From: Sulfitobacter sp. 20_GPM-1509m
Lineage (GTDB): Bacteria > Pseudomonadota > Alphaproteobacteria > Rhodobacterales > Rhodobacteraceae
Reading direction: 5' to 3'
Length of the DNA: 64,000 nt
Assembly: GCF_000620505.1 (NCBI RefSeq)
Contig: NZ_JIBC01000004.1
Location: 310,001 to 374,000 of the forward strand
Positions 45,413 through 55,879 of the stretch are shown piece by piece. The notes beneath the pieces are model-generated. The model did not search any database, was not told where the DNA came from, and saw nothing but the letters and a program-made list of their open reading frames with translations. A program made the translations under genes and the position numbers. Within the stretch, counting starts at the first letter, position 1, and the number at the start of each line of letters is the position of its first letter.

Positions 45413-46920
45413 GTGTCTTGTCCTTCAAGAATTTCGCGCACCTTGGCCAGCATCTGGTCACGGGGCACTTCGAACTGGCTGGGCCGGTCCTTCCATTCCT
45501 CGTGGGTGGCGGTTTCGGCAATTTTCGCGCCAAGGATCAGGTCCTTGATCTGCACCACGCCACGCTCTTTTTCGTCGCCACCTTCGATGATGGCTACGGG
45601 GCTGCCGCGTTTGTCGGCGTATTTCAACTGGTTGCCAAAGTTCTTGGGGTTGCCCAGGTAGACCTCGGCGCGGATACCTGCCTGCCGCAGTTCGGCCACC
45701 ATGGCCTGATAATCGGCCATCCGCGCGCGGTCCATCACGGTGACGACCACGGGGCCTTGCACGTCGCGTTCCATCCGTCCCTTGGCGGTCAGGGCGGCCA
45801 GCAAACGGTCGACGCCAATCGACACGCCCGTCGCGGGCACTTCCTGTCCGGTGAAGCGCTTGACCAGATCGTCATAGCGCCCGCCGCCCGCGACCGACCC
45901 GAACTGCCGCTTGCGGCCCTTCTCGTCGAAAATCTCGAAGGTCAACTCGGCCTCGTAGACGGGGCCGGTGTAGTAGCCAAGGCCGCGCACGACCGAGGGA
46001 TCAATCTCGATCCGGTCGGGACCATAGCCGCCCGCCGCCAGCAGCGCCGCGATCTCTTCCAGCTCGTCCACGCCGGCCTCGCCGGTTTGTGATCCCGCAA
46101 CCAGTTCACGCAGCCGCGCCACGGTGGCGGCACCGCTGTCGCGCTTGGCCTCCATGAAGCCCATGACCACGTCGGCCTGTGCATCGCTCAGCCCCGCGCC
46201 ATCGGTGAAATCGCCGCTGTCATCCTTGCGCCCTGCCCCCAACAGCGCACGCACGCCGCCCACGCCCAGACGGTCCAGCTTGTCGATAGCGCGCAGCACG
46301 ATGCCGCGCTCGTGTTCCATCGCGTCGGGGTTGGCGGGGTCCAGCACGCCCGCGACCTCCATCACGCCGTTCAACACTTTGCGGTTGTTGACGCGAATGA
46401 TGTAGTCGCCGCGCGGGATGCCGACCTGTTCCAGCGTGTCGGCCAGCATCGCGCAAATCTCGGCATCTGCGCCCATGCTGGCGCTGCCGACGGTGTCGGC
46501 GTCGCATTGGTAGAACTGGCGGAACCGGCCCGGCCCCGGCTTTTCATTGCGCCAGACGGGGCCCATTGCATAACGGCGATAGGGGTTGGGCAAATCGTTG
46601 CGGTGCTGGGCATAGACCCGTGCCAGCGGTGCCGTCATGTCATAGCGCAGCGCCAGCCAGTCGCCGGGCTTGTCGCCCTCGCCGTCCTCTTGCCAGCCGA
46701 AGACGCCCGCGTTGGGGCGGTCCACGTCGGGCAGGAACTTGCCCAGCGCCTCGACCGTCTCGACCGCGCTGGTTTCCAGCGCGTCAAAGCCATAGCGATG
46801 ATAGACCCCGGCAATCGCCTGAAGCATCTCGGTCCGGGTGGTCACCTCGGCTCCGAAATAGTCGCGGAAGCCCTTGGGCGTTTCCGCCTTGGGGCGTGGG
46901 GTCTTTTTGGGCTTTGCCAT
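45409..46920 (-). CDS. hisS: Histidyl-tRNA synthetase
   Basis: 503 residues, the longer alphaproteobacterial form. Class II motifs are present: [55 protein letters not shown], the histidine loop [13 protein letters not shown], and [14 protein letters not shown]. The C-terminal anticodon-binding domain starts near residue 400. It charges tRNA-His and heads the hisS-hisZ-hisG operon. Confidence 0.94.
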   Translation of the reverse strand: MAKPKKTPRPKAETPKGFRDYFGAEVTTRTEMLQAIAGVYHRYGFDALETSAVETVEALGKFLPDVDRPNAGVFGWQEDGEGDKPGDWLALRYDMTAPLARVYAQHRNDLPNPYRRYAMGPVWRNEKPGPGRFRQFYQCDADTVGSASMGADAEICAMLADTLEQVGIPRGDYIIRVNNRKVLNGVMEVAGVLDPANPDAMEHERGIVLRAIDKLDRLGVGGVRALLGAGRKDDSGDFTDGAGLSDAQADVVMGFMEAKRDSGAATVARLRELVAGSQTGEAGVDELEEIAALLAAGGYGPDRIEIDPSVVRGLGYYTGPVYEAELTFEIFDEKGRKRQFGSVAGGGRYDDLVKRFTGQEVPATGVSIGVDRLLAALTAKGRMERDVQGPVVVTVMDRARMADYQAMVAELRQAGIRAEVYLGNPKNFGNQLKYADKRGSPVAIIEGGDEKERGVVQIKDLILGAKIAETATHEEWKDRPSQFEVPRDQMLAKVREILEGQDT

Positions 46921-47046
46921 GACAGGCTCCGATCGGGTCAGCGTTCGCGCATGGGCTTACGATATGGGCCAGATGGGGGCAAGCACCTCGCGCCCCATTG
47001 CAAGCAGTGGCAGTATGGCCCACATGGGCACCAAAGGAGATCCCGC

Positions 47047-47241
47047 ATGGAACAGCTCGAAGAACAGATCGCCCACCTGATCCGCACCGTCGACGATCTG
47101 TCGGATGTCGTCGCCCGCCAGGAAGGCGAGATCGCCACGCTGACCCGCCGCGTTCACATGCTGATGCAGCGCGAGGGCGAACGCGAATCCCAGACCACTG
47201 GCGGCACCGTCATCGGCGACGAACGCCCGCCGCATTACTGA
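47047..47241 (+). CDS. slyX: SlyX family protein
   Basis: 64 residues, mostly one coiled coil (LEEQIAHLIRTVDDLSDVVARQEGEIATL), ending in the family's short ERPPHY tail. The start at 47047 follows AAAGGAG. Function unknown. Divergent from hisS. Confidence 0.82.
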   Translation: MEQLEEQIAHLIRTVDDLSDVVARQEGEIATLTRRVHMLMQREGERESQTTGGTVIGDERPPHY

Positions 47242-47266
47242 GCGCTTCGGCCCAGTGGCGGCCCGA

Positions 47267-47298
47267 CCCTTCGGGGAGAGTTTATCGGGCAAGATGAA
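47267..47298 (+). repeat. Dispersed repeat B, copy 1
   Basis: A 32-base block starting CCCTTCGGGGAGAGTTTATC and ending GCAAGATGAA, 29 of 32 identical to 58361-58392. It lies just after slyX. Confidence 0.7.
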
Positions 47299-47383
47299 GC
47301 AAGGGCTGCGCGTGCAAGTACCGCTTCATGGCTGCTCTGGTTTTTAAAAAATCCGCCCGGAGTGTCGGCTGGCGCCAAGCCGC

Positions 47384-48379
47384 TCAGGGCGTTTTGATCG
47401 CCGCCGCCATCACCTGACCATCATGCAACAGAATGTCGGACCAGCGGGCGTTGTTGCCGAAGTGTTCGTAAGTGCTGATAAACACCGTGTCCCGTTCCAG
47501 TCGGCTGATGGCGCTGCCGCAGGGTTTGCGTTTGCCGACGCGGCACACTTGCGATTTGACCTTTTCATAGGCCTTGTCGGTGTCGCTGTAGGGGTATTCA
47601 TCCGAAGGCTGCCCATAGCGCAGTTGCTCGTGCATCGACGGCGCGCCGAACATGGCCAGTGCGGCGGTGAACTGGCGCGGGCAGCCGTCGGAAAATCCGG
47701 TGACATAGAACGTGCGTGCCGCGGTGCTTTGCGGGTCGCTGTCATAGAGCGTGAAACCATTGCCCCGCGCAGGAGCCTTGTCGATCCTGGTGCCCAGCTG
47801 TTTGGGGTTCGCGTCACACACCCGTGCGATGGTGCCATATGGCAGAACCGCGCCCAGCGGCACATCCATCTGGTCCGGGCCGGACGCGCGCCCCCCGCCG
47901 AACAGTCCGTGACGCTTTTCCGGAGAGACCCGTGCTTGCGGGGCAGCCTCGGGAACCTCCGCTGACAGCGATGCGGTTTGCACCTGAGCCTGATCGGCGT
48001 TGTCTTGCGGCGCGGACCCTGCGCGGAACAGGCCAAACACCCCACGGCGTTTTTCCGGCTCGACCGCTGGCGCTGCTTGCGTTGTTTCGGCCTCGGCGGC
48101 CTGGGCTTCGGTTTCAGCGATTGGCGGCTCATCGCCGGAACCATCTTCGGCACTCATGTTTTCAGCAGGGACCTCTTCCGGCGCAGCGGTGTCTTTCGCC
48201 TTGAACAGTCCCGCGAAAATGCCACCCTCACGGGCCAGTTCTTCGGGCGAGGGCAAGGCGGCAGCGGTGGCCTGATCATCGGCCAGTTCCACGTCGCCGA
48301 TGTGTTCGACCTTGTCCAGCGGATCACCGCAGCCTGTCATAGCAAGCGTTATCGCCAATCCTGTCAAAGCCTTGCGCAC
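47384..48379 (-). CDS. Putative lipoprotein of unknown function
   Basis: 331 residues. The GTG at 48379 (AGGAGG eight bases upstream) gives a lipoprotein signal KALTGLAITLAMTGCG. The first half is low-complexity, Ala/Glu/Pro-rich, with three degenerate copies of a basic Gly-Phe motif: GGIFAGLFKA, KRRGVFGLFRA and KRHGLFGGGRA. The second half (about 180-331) looks folded and has four cysteines (ARVCDANP, DGCPRQF, KSQVCRVGKRKPCGS). Probably an outer-membrane or periplasmic protein kept within Rhodobacteraceae. No enzyme motif seen. Confidence 0.75.
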   Translation of the reverse strand: MRKALTGLAITLAMTGCGDPLDKVEHIGDVELADDQATAAALPSPEELAREGGIFAGLFKAKDTAAPEEVPAENMSAEDGSGDEPPIAETEAQAAEAETTQAAPAVEPEKRRGVFGLFRAGSAPQDNADQAQVQTASLSAEVPEAAPQARVSPEKRHGLFGGGRASGPDQMDVPLGAVLPYGTIARVCDANPKQLGTRIDKAPARGNGFTLYDSDPQSTAARTFYVTGFSDGCPRQFTAALAMFGAPSMHEQLRYGQPSDEYPYSDTDKAYEKVKSQVCRVGKRKPCGSAISRLERDTVFISTYEHFGNNARWSDILLHDGQVMAAAIKTP

Positions 48380-48467
48380 GCCGCACCTCCTGCATCTGCG
48401 TGCGCAAGTGGTAACGCAAGGGTTGCGCTTCTGTCCACCAATTCGCCGGAACCCGGCAATTGCGTGT

Positions 48468-51400
48468 CTAGATTTCCTCGACCGAGACCACGCCACCGAG
48501 GCTCTTGATCGCGCCCTTGATCTGCGGGTTCACCGGGAAATCATCGCCCAGTTCCACGTCAACCTCGCCGTTCAGCCCCGCGCCCATCAGGCACAGTTGC
48601 ACCGGCCCGCGCCCGATGGAACGCTGGCTTTGCGCGGCCCCTTCCAGCACCGTGGCAATCGAGCCGACCGCGCCTGCGTCGTTGATGAAAACACGCAGCC
48701 CCATGCCGCCCACGTCCGCCACCACGGCATCAATCGGGGCCACGGACCGCGCCAGCAGCTTCAACTGATCGCTTTCCATCGTCGCCTCGGCGGTGATGAT
48801 CACCTTGGCCCCAGTCACCAGAAAGTCCTGCGATTTTTCCAAGGCCTCGGAAAACAGTGTCACCTCGTAGGCGCCCGTCGTGTCCGACAGTTGCGCAAAG
48901 GCAAAGCGGTTGCCCTTGGCCGACTTGCGGATCTGACAGCCCGCAACCACGCCCGCCAGTTTGGCGTTCTTGGCGCCGCGCCGTTCCACATCGGCGATGA
49001 CCTCATCCAGCGTCTGCACGCCCTTGCGTTTCAGCGCACCGGCGTAATCGTCCAGCGGGTGACCCGACAGGTAAAAGCCCACGGCCTTGAACTCTTCGCT
49101 CAGCCGTTCGGCGGGCATGTAGTCGTCACCCGGCATCATCCGTGGTTCGGGCAGGTCGTCGCCCGCCTCGCCGAACAGCGACACCTGATTGGAATTCTTC
49201 TGATCGTGGATCGCGGCGGAATATTGCACCAGTGCGTCCAGCGCATCGAACACCCGACGGCGGTTGTTGTCGAGCTGGTCGAACGCCCCCGAGCGCGCCA
49301 GCATTTCCAGCGGACGCTTGCCCACACGTTTCAGATCAACGCGGCGCGCCAGATCGAACAGCGTGGCAAAGGGCTTGTCCACGCCGTCCACCTTGCGCCC
49401 TTCGGTCACCAGCTTCATCGCCTCGACACCCACATTTTTCAGCGCGCCCAGCGCATAGACCAGCGCGCCGTCGACCACTTTGAACGTCGCATCAGAGCGG
49501 TTCACGCAAGGCGGCACCCACGGCAGGCCCATCGCCTTGCGGACCTCTTCGAAATAAATCGCCAGCTTGTCGGTCAGGTGGATATCGCAGTTCATCACAC
49601 CGGCCATGAACTCGACCGGGTGGTTCGCCTTGAGCCATGCGGTCTGATAGCTGACGACCGCATAGGCCGCCGCGTGGGATTTGTTGAAACCGTAGTTGGC
49701 GAATTTGTCCAACAGGTTCCAGACCTCCATCGCCTTGTCCTTGTCGACGCCGTTGGCCTTGGACCCTTCGAGAAACTTGGGCCGCTCGGCGTCCATCGCT
49801 TCCTGAATTTTCTTACCCATCGCACGGCGCAACAGGTCAGCGCCGCCAAGGCTGTAGCCCGCCATTTCCTGCGCGATCTGCATCACCTGTTCCTGGTAAA
49901 CGATGATGCCCTGGGTCTCGTCCAGAATGTGGTCGATGGTCGGGTGCAGGTTCTCGCGTTCGCGTTGGCCGTTCTTGACCTCGCAATAGGTCGGGATGTT
50001 TTCCATTGGGCCGGGACGGTAGAGCGCCACAAGGGCCACGATGTCCTCGATACAGGTCGGCTTCATCCGTTTCAGCGCGTCCATCATGCCGCTGGATTCC
50101 ACCTGAAACACGGCGACCGTCTTGGCGGCGGCATAAAGCTTGTACGAGGCTTCGTCGTCCAGCGGGATGGCGTTGATGTCGTTCTCCGTCCCCGGCGCGG
50201 GTTCATATAGCTGCGTGCCGTCGGCCGAGGTGTGCAGGTCGCGCCCGGCGCCACGGATCTGGTCCACGGCGTTCTGGATCACGGTCAGGGTTTTCAGGCC
50301 CAGAAAGTCGAACTTGACCAGACCGGCCTGTTCGACCCACTTCATGTTGAATTGCGTTGCGGGCATGTCCGAACGCGGGTCCTGATAGAGCGGCACCAGC
50401 GCGTCCAGCGGACGGTCCCCGATCACAACACCGGCGGCGTGGGTCGATGCGTTGCGCAACAATCCCTCGACCTGCTGGCCGTAATCCAGCAGCCGTTTGA
50501 CCACCTCTTCGTTGCGCGCCTCGTCGCGCAGGCGCGGCTCGTCGATCAGCGCCTTGGCGATGCTGACGGGTTTGACGCCTTCGACCGGGATCAGCTTGGA
50601 CAGCCGATCGACCTGCCCATAAGGCATCTGCAGCACCCGCCCGATGTCGCGCACCGCCGCCTTTGACAACAGCGCGCCAAAGGTGATGATCTGCCCCACC
50701 TTGTCGCGGCCGTATTTCCTTTGCACATAGCGGATCACCTCTTCGCGGCGGTCCATGCAAAAGTCGATGTCAAAGTCAGGCATGCTGACCCGTTCGGGGT
50801 TCAGGAACCGCTCGAACAGCAGCGCATAGCGCAGCGGGTCAAGGTCGGTGATGGTCAGCGCATAGGCCACAAGGCTGCCCGCCCCAGACCCACGGCCCGG
50901 GCCTACGGGGATATTCTCGTCCTTGGCCCATTTGATGAAATCGGCAACGATCAGGAAATAGCCGGGGAACCCCATGCCCTCGATGATATCCAGCTCGAAA
51001 TCCAGCCGTTTCTGGTAGTCTTCGACCGAGGCCGCGTGCGGGATCACCGCCAGCCGCGCTTGCAGGCCCTCATTGGCCTGACGGCGCAGTTCGACCACCT
51101 CGTCGTCGGCGAACTTCGGCAGAATCGGATCGCGGCGATAGGCCATGAAGGCGCAGCGTTTGGCGATTTCCACGGTGTTCTGAACCGCCTCGGGCAGGTC
51201 GGCAAACAGCGTCACCATCTCGGATTGCGATTTGAAATAGTGCTGGTTGGTCAGGCGGCGGCGGTCCTGCTGTTGGTCGACATAGGCGCCCTCGGCGATA
51301 CAGATCAGCGCGTCGTGCGCCTCGTACATATCGGCGGCAGGGAAATAAACGTCGTTGGTGGCGACCAACGGCAACTCCATCGCATAGGCCATCTCGACAA

Positions 51401-51983
51401 AGGGCCGCTCGGTCAGTTTCTCGGCGTCGGGCTGGCCATCCGGTCCGGGATGGCGCTGCAATTCGACGTACAGTCGCTGGGGAAAGGCCGCGGCCAGCCG
51501 GTCCATCATCGCCTGCGCCGCAGGGGTCTGGCCCGCGCGCAAAAGCTGGCCCACGGGTCCCTCCGGCCCCCCAGTCAGACAGATCAGCCCCCCTGACAAT
51601 GCCTCAAGCTCGTCCAGCGTCACCTGCGGCAGTTGCCCGTCGCCTTTCAGGTACAGGCACGAGTTCAGCTTCATCAGGTTTTCGTAACCCGTCTCGTTCT
51701 GCGCCAGCAGCACCAGCCCAGCAGGCAGGCGCGGACGGTCGCCGGGGCGGGTCTCGACCCAAGTCACATCCACCTGACAGCCGATGATCGGCTGAATGCC
51801 CGCACCCGACAGGGTCACGGAATATTCCAGCGCCGCGAACATATTGTTGGTGTCGGTCAGCGCCAGCGCGGGCATGTCGTGCTTTTTGCACAGGTCAGGC
51901 AGCTTTTTCAGCCGCAGCGCGCCTTCCAGCAGGGAATACTCGGAATGGGTGCGCAGGTGAATGAATCGGGGATCATTTGACAT
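48468..51983 (-). CDS. dnaE: DNA polymerase III alpha subunit
   Basis: 1171 residues, full DnaE1 length. N-terminal PHP domain (FIHLRTHSEYSLLEGALRL), the palm with catalytic acidic motif SMPDFDIDFCMDRRE, the fingers (GRGSGAGSLVAYAL, SKLIPVEGV), a helix-hairpin-helix region and a C-terminal OB-fold (GVVAGCQIRKSAKGNRFAFAQLSD). It is the replicative polymerase. Single gene transcribed leftward, divergent from xdhA. Confidence 0.95.
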   Translation of the reverse strand: MSNDPRFIHLRTHSEYSLLEGALRLKKLPDLCKKHDMPALALTDTNNMFAALEYSVTLSGAGIQPIIGCQVDVTWVETRPGDRPRLPAGLVLLAQNETGYENLMKLNSCLYLKGDGQLPQVTLDELEALSGGLICLTGGPEGPVGQLLRAGQTPAAQAMMDRLAAAFPQRLYVELQRHPGPDGQPDAEKLTERPFVEMAYAMELPLVATNDVYFPAADMYEAHDALICIAEGAYVDQQQDRRRLTNQHYFKSQSEMVTLFADLPEAVQNTVEIAKRCAFMAYRRDPILPKFADDEVVELRRQANEGLQARLAVIPHAASVEDYQKRLDFELDIIEGMGFPGYFLIVADFIKWAKDENIPVGPGRGSGAGSLVAYALTITDLDPLRYALLFERFLNPERVSMPDFDIDFCMDRREEVIRYVQRKYGRDKVGQIITFGALLSKAAVRDIGRVLQMPYGQVDRLSKLIPVEGVKPVSIAKALIDEPRLRDEARNEEVVKRLLDYGQQVEGLLRNASTHAAGVVIGDRPLDALVPLYQDPRSDMPATQFNMKWVEQAGLVKFDFLGLKTLTVIQNAVDQIRGAGRDLHTSADGTQLYEPAPGTENDINAIPLDDEASYKLYAAAKTVAVFQVESSGMMDALKRMKPTCIEDIVALVALYRPGPMENIPTYCEVKNGQRERENLHPTIDHILDETQGIIVYQEQVMQIAQEMAGYSLGGADLLRRAMGKKIQEAMDAERPKFLEGSKANGVDKDKAMEVWNLLDKFANYGFNKSHAAAYAVVSYQTAWLKANHPVEFMAGVMNCDIHLTDKLAIYFEEVRKAMGLPWVPPCVNRSDATFKVVDGALVYALGALKNVGVEAMKLVTEGRKVDGVDKPFATLFDLARRVDLKRVGKRPLEMLARSGAFDQLDNNRRRVFDALDALVQYSAAIHDQKNSNQVSLFGEAGDDLPEPRMMPGDDYMPAERLSEEFKAVGFYLSGHPLDDYAGALKRKGVQTLDEVIADVERRGAKNAKLAGVVAGCQIRKSAKGNRFAFAQLSDTTGAYEVTLFSEALEKSQDFLVTGAKVIITAEATMESDQLKLLARSVAPIDAVVADVGGMGLRVFINDAGAVGSIATVLEGAAQSQRSIGRGPVQLCLMGAGLNGEVDVELGDDFPVNPQIKGAIKSLGGVVSVEEI

Positions 51984-52193
51984 GGCGCAACCCTAACCCC
52001 GCCCTGCATCCCCTGCCAGAGCGATGACGCATTTTGCGTCACTTTACGGCACCTGTTTCAGGGTCCTGCGCCAAAACTCTTGCAATGCAAGGCTTTGCCC
52101 GCCTAGGCTGATCGTCAACACGCCCGCGCGCCGTCTACGCCACATCGACGTCGCGCCTTGTCGGGCATTGGTAGGGTGGCAGGTCAGAACCAC

Positions 52194-53585
52194 ATGAACG
52201 TGTCTTTTCGTCTGAACGGAGAGGACGTCACGGCGACAGATGTCTCCCCCACGACGACACTTCTCGACTGGCTGCGCGAAACGCGCGGCCTGACCGGCAC
52301 CAAGGAAGGCTGCAACGAGGGCGATTGCGGGGCCTGTTCGGTCATCGTGACGGATGACAGCGGCGCCCGTCCGCTGAACGCCTGCATCCTGTTCCTGCCA
52401 CAACTGCACGGCAAGGCCATTCGCACCGTCGAAGGTATCAGCGCCCCCGATGGCACCCTGCATCCGGTGCAACAGGCGATGATCGACCACCACGGATCAC
52501 AATGCGGATTCTGCACGCCCGGATTTATCACTACGATGGCGGCCAACCACCTGAACGGCCGCACCGACCATGACACCGCGCTGGCGGGCAACCTGTGCCG
52601 CTGCACCGGCTATGCCCCGATCATCCGCGCGGCCCAAGCGGCGCAAGACGCGCCCGTCCCCGACCACATGCACGACACCCCGCTTCTTTTGGCCAAAAAT
52701 ATCCCGGGGGAGCCGCAGGCGGGGGCAGAGCCCCCAAGCCACCCCACAACCCTCGACGCCTTTGCCGACTGGTACGCCGCGCACCCCGACACCACGCTGA
52801 TCGCGGGTGCCACGGATGTGGGCCTGTGGGTGACCAAGCAAATGCGTAATCTGGGGCAGACCGCGTTCCTGACCCATGTGGACGGCCTGCGCGGTGTGAC
52901 GGTGGGCGATGACACCATCACCATCGGCGCAATGACCACACTATCGGACCTGCACCCCGTCATGGCCGAACACCACCCCGCCTTTGCCGAACTGATCCGC
53001 CGCTATGGGTCGGCACAGGTGCGCAACGCCGCAACCATTGGCGGCAACGTGGCCAACGGTTCGCCCATCGGGGACGGGCCGCCCGCGTTGATCGCGCTGG
53101 ACGCCACGCTGCACCTGCGATGCGGGTCTGACACCCGCAGCCTGCCCATCGCGGATTTCTTCATCGACTACGGCAAACAGGACCGCCAAAAGGGCGAATT
53201 CCTGACGCATATCACCCTGCTACGGGGTGCAGACCACCTGCGGTGCTACAAGCTGTCGAAACGGTTTGATCAGGACATTTCGGCAGTCTGCGGGTGCTTC
53301 TGGATCGAGGTTGCAGATGGCACGGTCAAGACAGCCCGCCTTGCCTTTGGCGGCATGGCCGCAACCCCGAAACGCGCGCACAAGGCCGAAGCGGCGCTGA
53401 CCGGCCAGCCGTGGAGCCACGACACTGTCCGCGACGCAATGGCCGCACTGACGCAAGACTTTACCCCCCTCTCCGACATGCGCGCCAGTGCCGCCTACCG
53501 GATGGAGGCCGCGCAGAACATGCTGCTGCGGGCATGGTCCGAAGACCAAGGCGCGCCAACATCGGTGCTGGAGGTCCGCGCATGA
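52194..53585 (+). CDS. xdhA: Xanthine dehydrogenase small subunit (2Fe-2S, FAD)
   Basis: 463 residues. Two [2Fe-2S] clusters ([11 protein letters not shown] with the later C, and CGFCTPG with CRCTGY), then an FAD domain ([40 protein letters not shown]). Residues 164-181 ([18 protein letters not shown]), in the linker between the two halves, are encoded by a dispersed nucleotide repeat. It passes electrons from the molybdenum subunit to NAD. The ATG at 52194 begins the ferredoxin domain. ATGA overlap with xdhB. Confidence 0.93.
   Translation: MNVSFRLNGEDVTATDVSPTTTLLDWLRETRGLTGTKEGCNEGDCGACSVIVTDDSGARPLNACILFLPQLHGKAIRTVEGISAPDGTLHPVQQAMIDHHGSQCGFCTPGFITTMAANHLNGRTDHDTALAGNLCRCTGYAPIIRAAQAAQDAPVPDHMHDTPLLLAKNIPGEPQAGAEPPSHPTTLDAFADWYAAHPDTTLIAGATDVGLWVTKQMRNLGQTAFLTHVDGLRGVTVGDDTITIGAMTTLSDLHPVMAEHHPAFAELIRRYGSAQVRNAATIGGNVANGSPIGDGPPALIALDATLHLRCGSDTRSLPIADFFIDYGKQDRQKGEFLTHITLLRGADHLRCYKLSKRFDQDISAVCGCFWIEVADGTVKTARLAFGGMAATPKRAHKAEAALTGQPWSHDTVRDAMAALTQDFTPLSDMRASAAYRMEAAQNMLLRAWSEDQGAPTSVLEVRA
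52684..52735 (+). repeat. Dispersed repeat A, copy 2, in frame within xdhA
   Basis: TTCTTTTGGCCAAAAATATC, then CCGGGGGAGCC and a GC-rich inverted repeat (GGGGGC..GCCCCC). The first 22 bases differ at one position from the intergenic copy at 43588. It encodes xdhA residues 164-181, a linker. Confidence 0.72.
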
Positions 53586-55879
53586 GTGTCGCACAACCCC
53601 TGCCCCACGACGCCGCCCGCCTGCATGTGACGGGGGCCGCCCGCTATGTCGATGACATCCCCACGCCGCGCGGCACGCTGCACCTGGCCTTTGGCACCAG
53701 CCCTGCCGCTGCCGGAACGCTGACTGCGCTGGACCTTGACGCGGTGCGCGAAAGCCCCGGTGTGGTTGCGGTGATGACGGCAGCCGATCTGCCCTTTGAC
53801 AACGATGTGTCGCCGTCAAACCATGACGAGCCGCTGCTGGCGACGGATGCTGTGCATTACCTCGGGCAACCGCTGTTTCTGGTTGTCGCGACCAGCCACG
53901 GTGCCGCCCGCCGTGCGGCGCGGCTGGGCCGTGCGACGATTGAAAAGTCCACGCCGATCCTGACCATCGCACAGGCCGAGGCCGCCGACAGCCGGTTCGA
54001 GGATGGCCCGCGCGTCTATGCGCGTGGCGATGTGGACGCGGGCTTTGCCGACGCCCCGCACCGTCTGTCGGGGGTGATGGAGATCGGCGGGCAGGAACAT
54101 TTTTACCTCGAAGGGCAAGCCGCCCTTGCCCTGCCCGGAGACAACGGCGACATGCATGTGCATTCATCCACCCAGCACCCGTCGGAAATCCAGCACAAGG
54201 TGGCTGAGGCCATCGGCCAGCACATGCACGCCGTACGGGTCGAGACGCGGCGCATGGGCGGCGGGTTTGGGGGCAAGGAAAGCCAGGGCAACGCGTTGGC
54301 CGTGGCCTGTGCCATTGCTGCCCGCGCGACGGGCCGCCCCTGCAAGATGCGCTATGACAGGGATGATGACATGATCATCACCGGCAAGCGCCACGATTTC
54401 CGCATCACCTATGACGTGGCCTATGACGACGCGGGGCGCATTCTGGCGCTGGACGTGCGCCATGACACCCGCTGCGGCTGGGCGATGGACCTGTCGCTGC
54501 CGGTGGCCGACCGCGCGATGCTGCATGCCGACAATGCCTATCACCTGCCTGCGGTGCGCATCACCAGTCACCGCTGGAAAACCAACCACCAGTCCGCCAC
54601 CGCCTTTCGCGGCTTTGGCGGCCCGCAGGGCATGCTGGGGATGGAGCGGATCGTCGATCACGTGGCCCATGCCCTGCGCGCCGATCCGACGGCGGTGCGG
54701 CGGGCAAACTTTTATGCCTCCGGCGGGGATATTTCCGGCCAAAAGATACAGACCACTCCCTATGGGCAAGAGGTGGACGATTTCATTGGCCACGAGATGC
54801 TGGCGCGGCTGGAAGAGACTGCGGACTATGCGGCGCGGCGGGCGGCGGTGGATGAATGGAACGCGCGCGGCGGTGTGATCCGCAAGGGGCTGGCGCTGAC
54901 GCCGGTGAAGTTCGGGATTTCATTCACGCTGACGCACCTCAATCAGGCGGGGGCGCTTGTCCATGTCTATGCCGACGGGTCGATCCATCTGAACCACGGC
55001 GGGACCGAAATGGGTCAGGGCCTGTTCCAGAAGGTGGCGCAGGTGGCGGCCAGCCGGTTCGGGGTGCCGATGGAGGCTGTGCGCATCACGGCGACGGACA
55101 CGGCCAAGGTGCCCAACACATCCGCCACGGCGGCGTCGTCGGGGTCTGACCTGAACGGGATGGCGGTGCGCAATGCCTGCGACACCATACGGGAGCGTAT
55201 TGAACTGCATCTGGCACAGTTGCATCAATGCAGGCCCGCCGATGTGGTGTTCAAGAATGGGCGGGTGACGGCGGGTGGCGCCGACTACAGCTTTGCCGAG
55301 GTGGCGGCACTGGCCCATCAGGCGCGGATCAGCCTGTCGTCGACCGGCTTTTACAAGACGCCCGAGATTTCGTGGGACCGGATCAAGGGACATGGCCGCC
55401 CGTTCTTTTACTTTGCTTACGGCGTTGCAGCGGTCGAGGTGGCGGTGGACACGCTGACCGGCGAGAACCGGATGCTGCGGGCCGATATTCTGCATGATGC
55501 CGGTGCCTCGCTGAACCCCGCGCTGGACATCGGACAGGTCGAAGGCGGGTTCATTCAGGGCGCGGGCTGGCTGACGACCGAGGAACTGGTTTGGAACGAC
55601 AAGGGCGCGCTGCGCACCCATGCGCCGTCGACCTACAAGATCCCCGCCTGCGGCGACCGGCCCGAGGTGTTCAATGTCGCACTTTGGGACGGCGAGAACC
55701 GCGCCGATACGATCTACAAATCGAAAGCAGTGGGCGAGCCGCCGTTGATGCTGGGCATCGCCACTTTGATGGCACTGTCGGATGCGGTGGCCTCTTGTGG
55801 CGAGGCCTATCCCGATCTGCACGCGCCCGCCACCGCCGAACAGGTTCTGGCGGCCATTCACCGGGCGCGCGGCGCATGA
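53582..55879 (+). CDS. xdhB: Xanthine dehydrogenase large subunit (molybdopterin)
   Basis: 765 residues. The aldehyde oxidase/xanthine dehydrogenase a/b hammerhead domain ([20 protein letters not shown]) is followed by the molybdenum-binding domain ([24 protein letters not shown], the GGTEMGQG loop, and catalytic Glu in [10 protein letters not shown]). Residues about 379-389 ([11 protein letters not shown]) are encoded by a reverse copy of dispersed repeat A. It hydroxylates xanthine to urate. ATGA overlaps on both sides. Confidence 0.93.
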   Translation: MSVAQPLPHDAARLHVTGAARYVDDIPTPRGTLHLAFGTSPAAAGTLTALDLDAVRESPGVVAVMTAADLPFDNDVSPSNHDEPLLATDAVHYLGQPLFLVVATSHGAARRAARLGRATIEKSTPILTIAQAEAADSRFEDGPRVYARGDVDAGFADAPHRLSGVMEIGGQEHFYLEGQAALALPGDNGDMHVHSSTQHPSEIQHKVAEAIGQHMHAVRVETRRMGGGFGGKESQGNALAVACAIAARATGRPCKMRYDRDDDMIITGKRHDFRITYDVAYDDAGRILALDVRHDTRCGWAMDLSLPVADRAMLHADNAYHLPAVRITSHRWKTNHQSATAFRGFGGPQGMLGMERIVDHVAHALRADPTAVRRANFYASGGDISGQKIQTTPYGQEVDDFIGHEMLARLEETADYAARRAAVDEWNARGGVIRKGLALTPVKFGISFTLTHLNQAGALVHVYADGSIHLNHGGTEMGQGLFQKVAQVAASRFGVPMEAVRITATDTAKVPNTSATAASSGSDLNGMAVRNACDTIRERIELHLAQLHQCRPADVVFKNGRVTAGGADYSFAEVAALAHQARISLSSTGFYKTPEISWDRIKGHGRPFFYFAYGVAAVEVAVDTLTGENRMLRADILHDAGASLNPALDIGQVEGGFIQGAGWLTTEELVWNDKGALRTHAPSTYKIPACGDRPEVFNVALWDGENRADTIYKSKAVGEPPLMLGIATLMALSDAVASCGEAYPDLHAPATAEQVLAAIHRARGA
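54717..54748 (-). repeat. Dispersed repeat A, copy 3, in frame within xdhB
   Basis: On the minus strand ATCTTTTGGCCGGAAATATC then CCCGCCGGAGGC. Bases 54717-54735 are the exact complement of 43601-43619 (19 bases). It encodes [11 protein letters not shown] of XdhB in the opposite orientation to copies 1 and 2. Confidence 0.72.
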
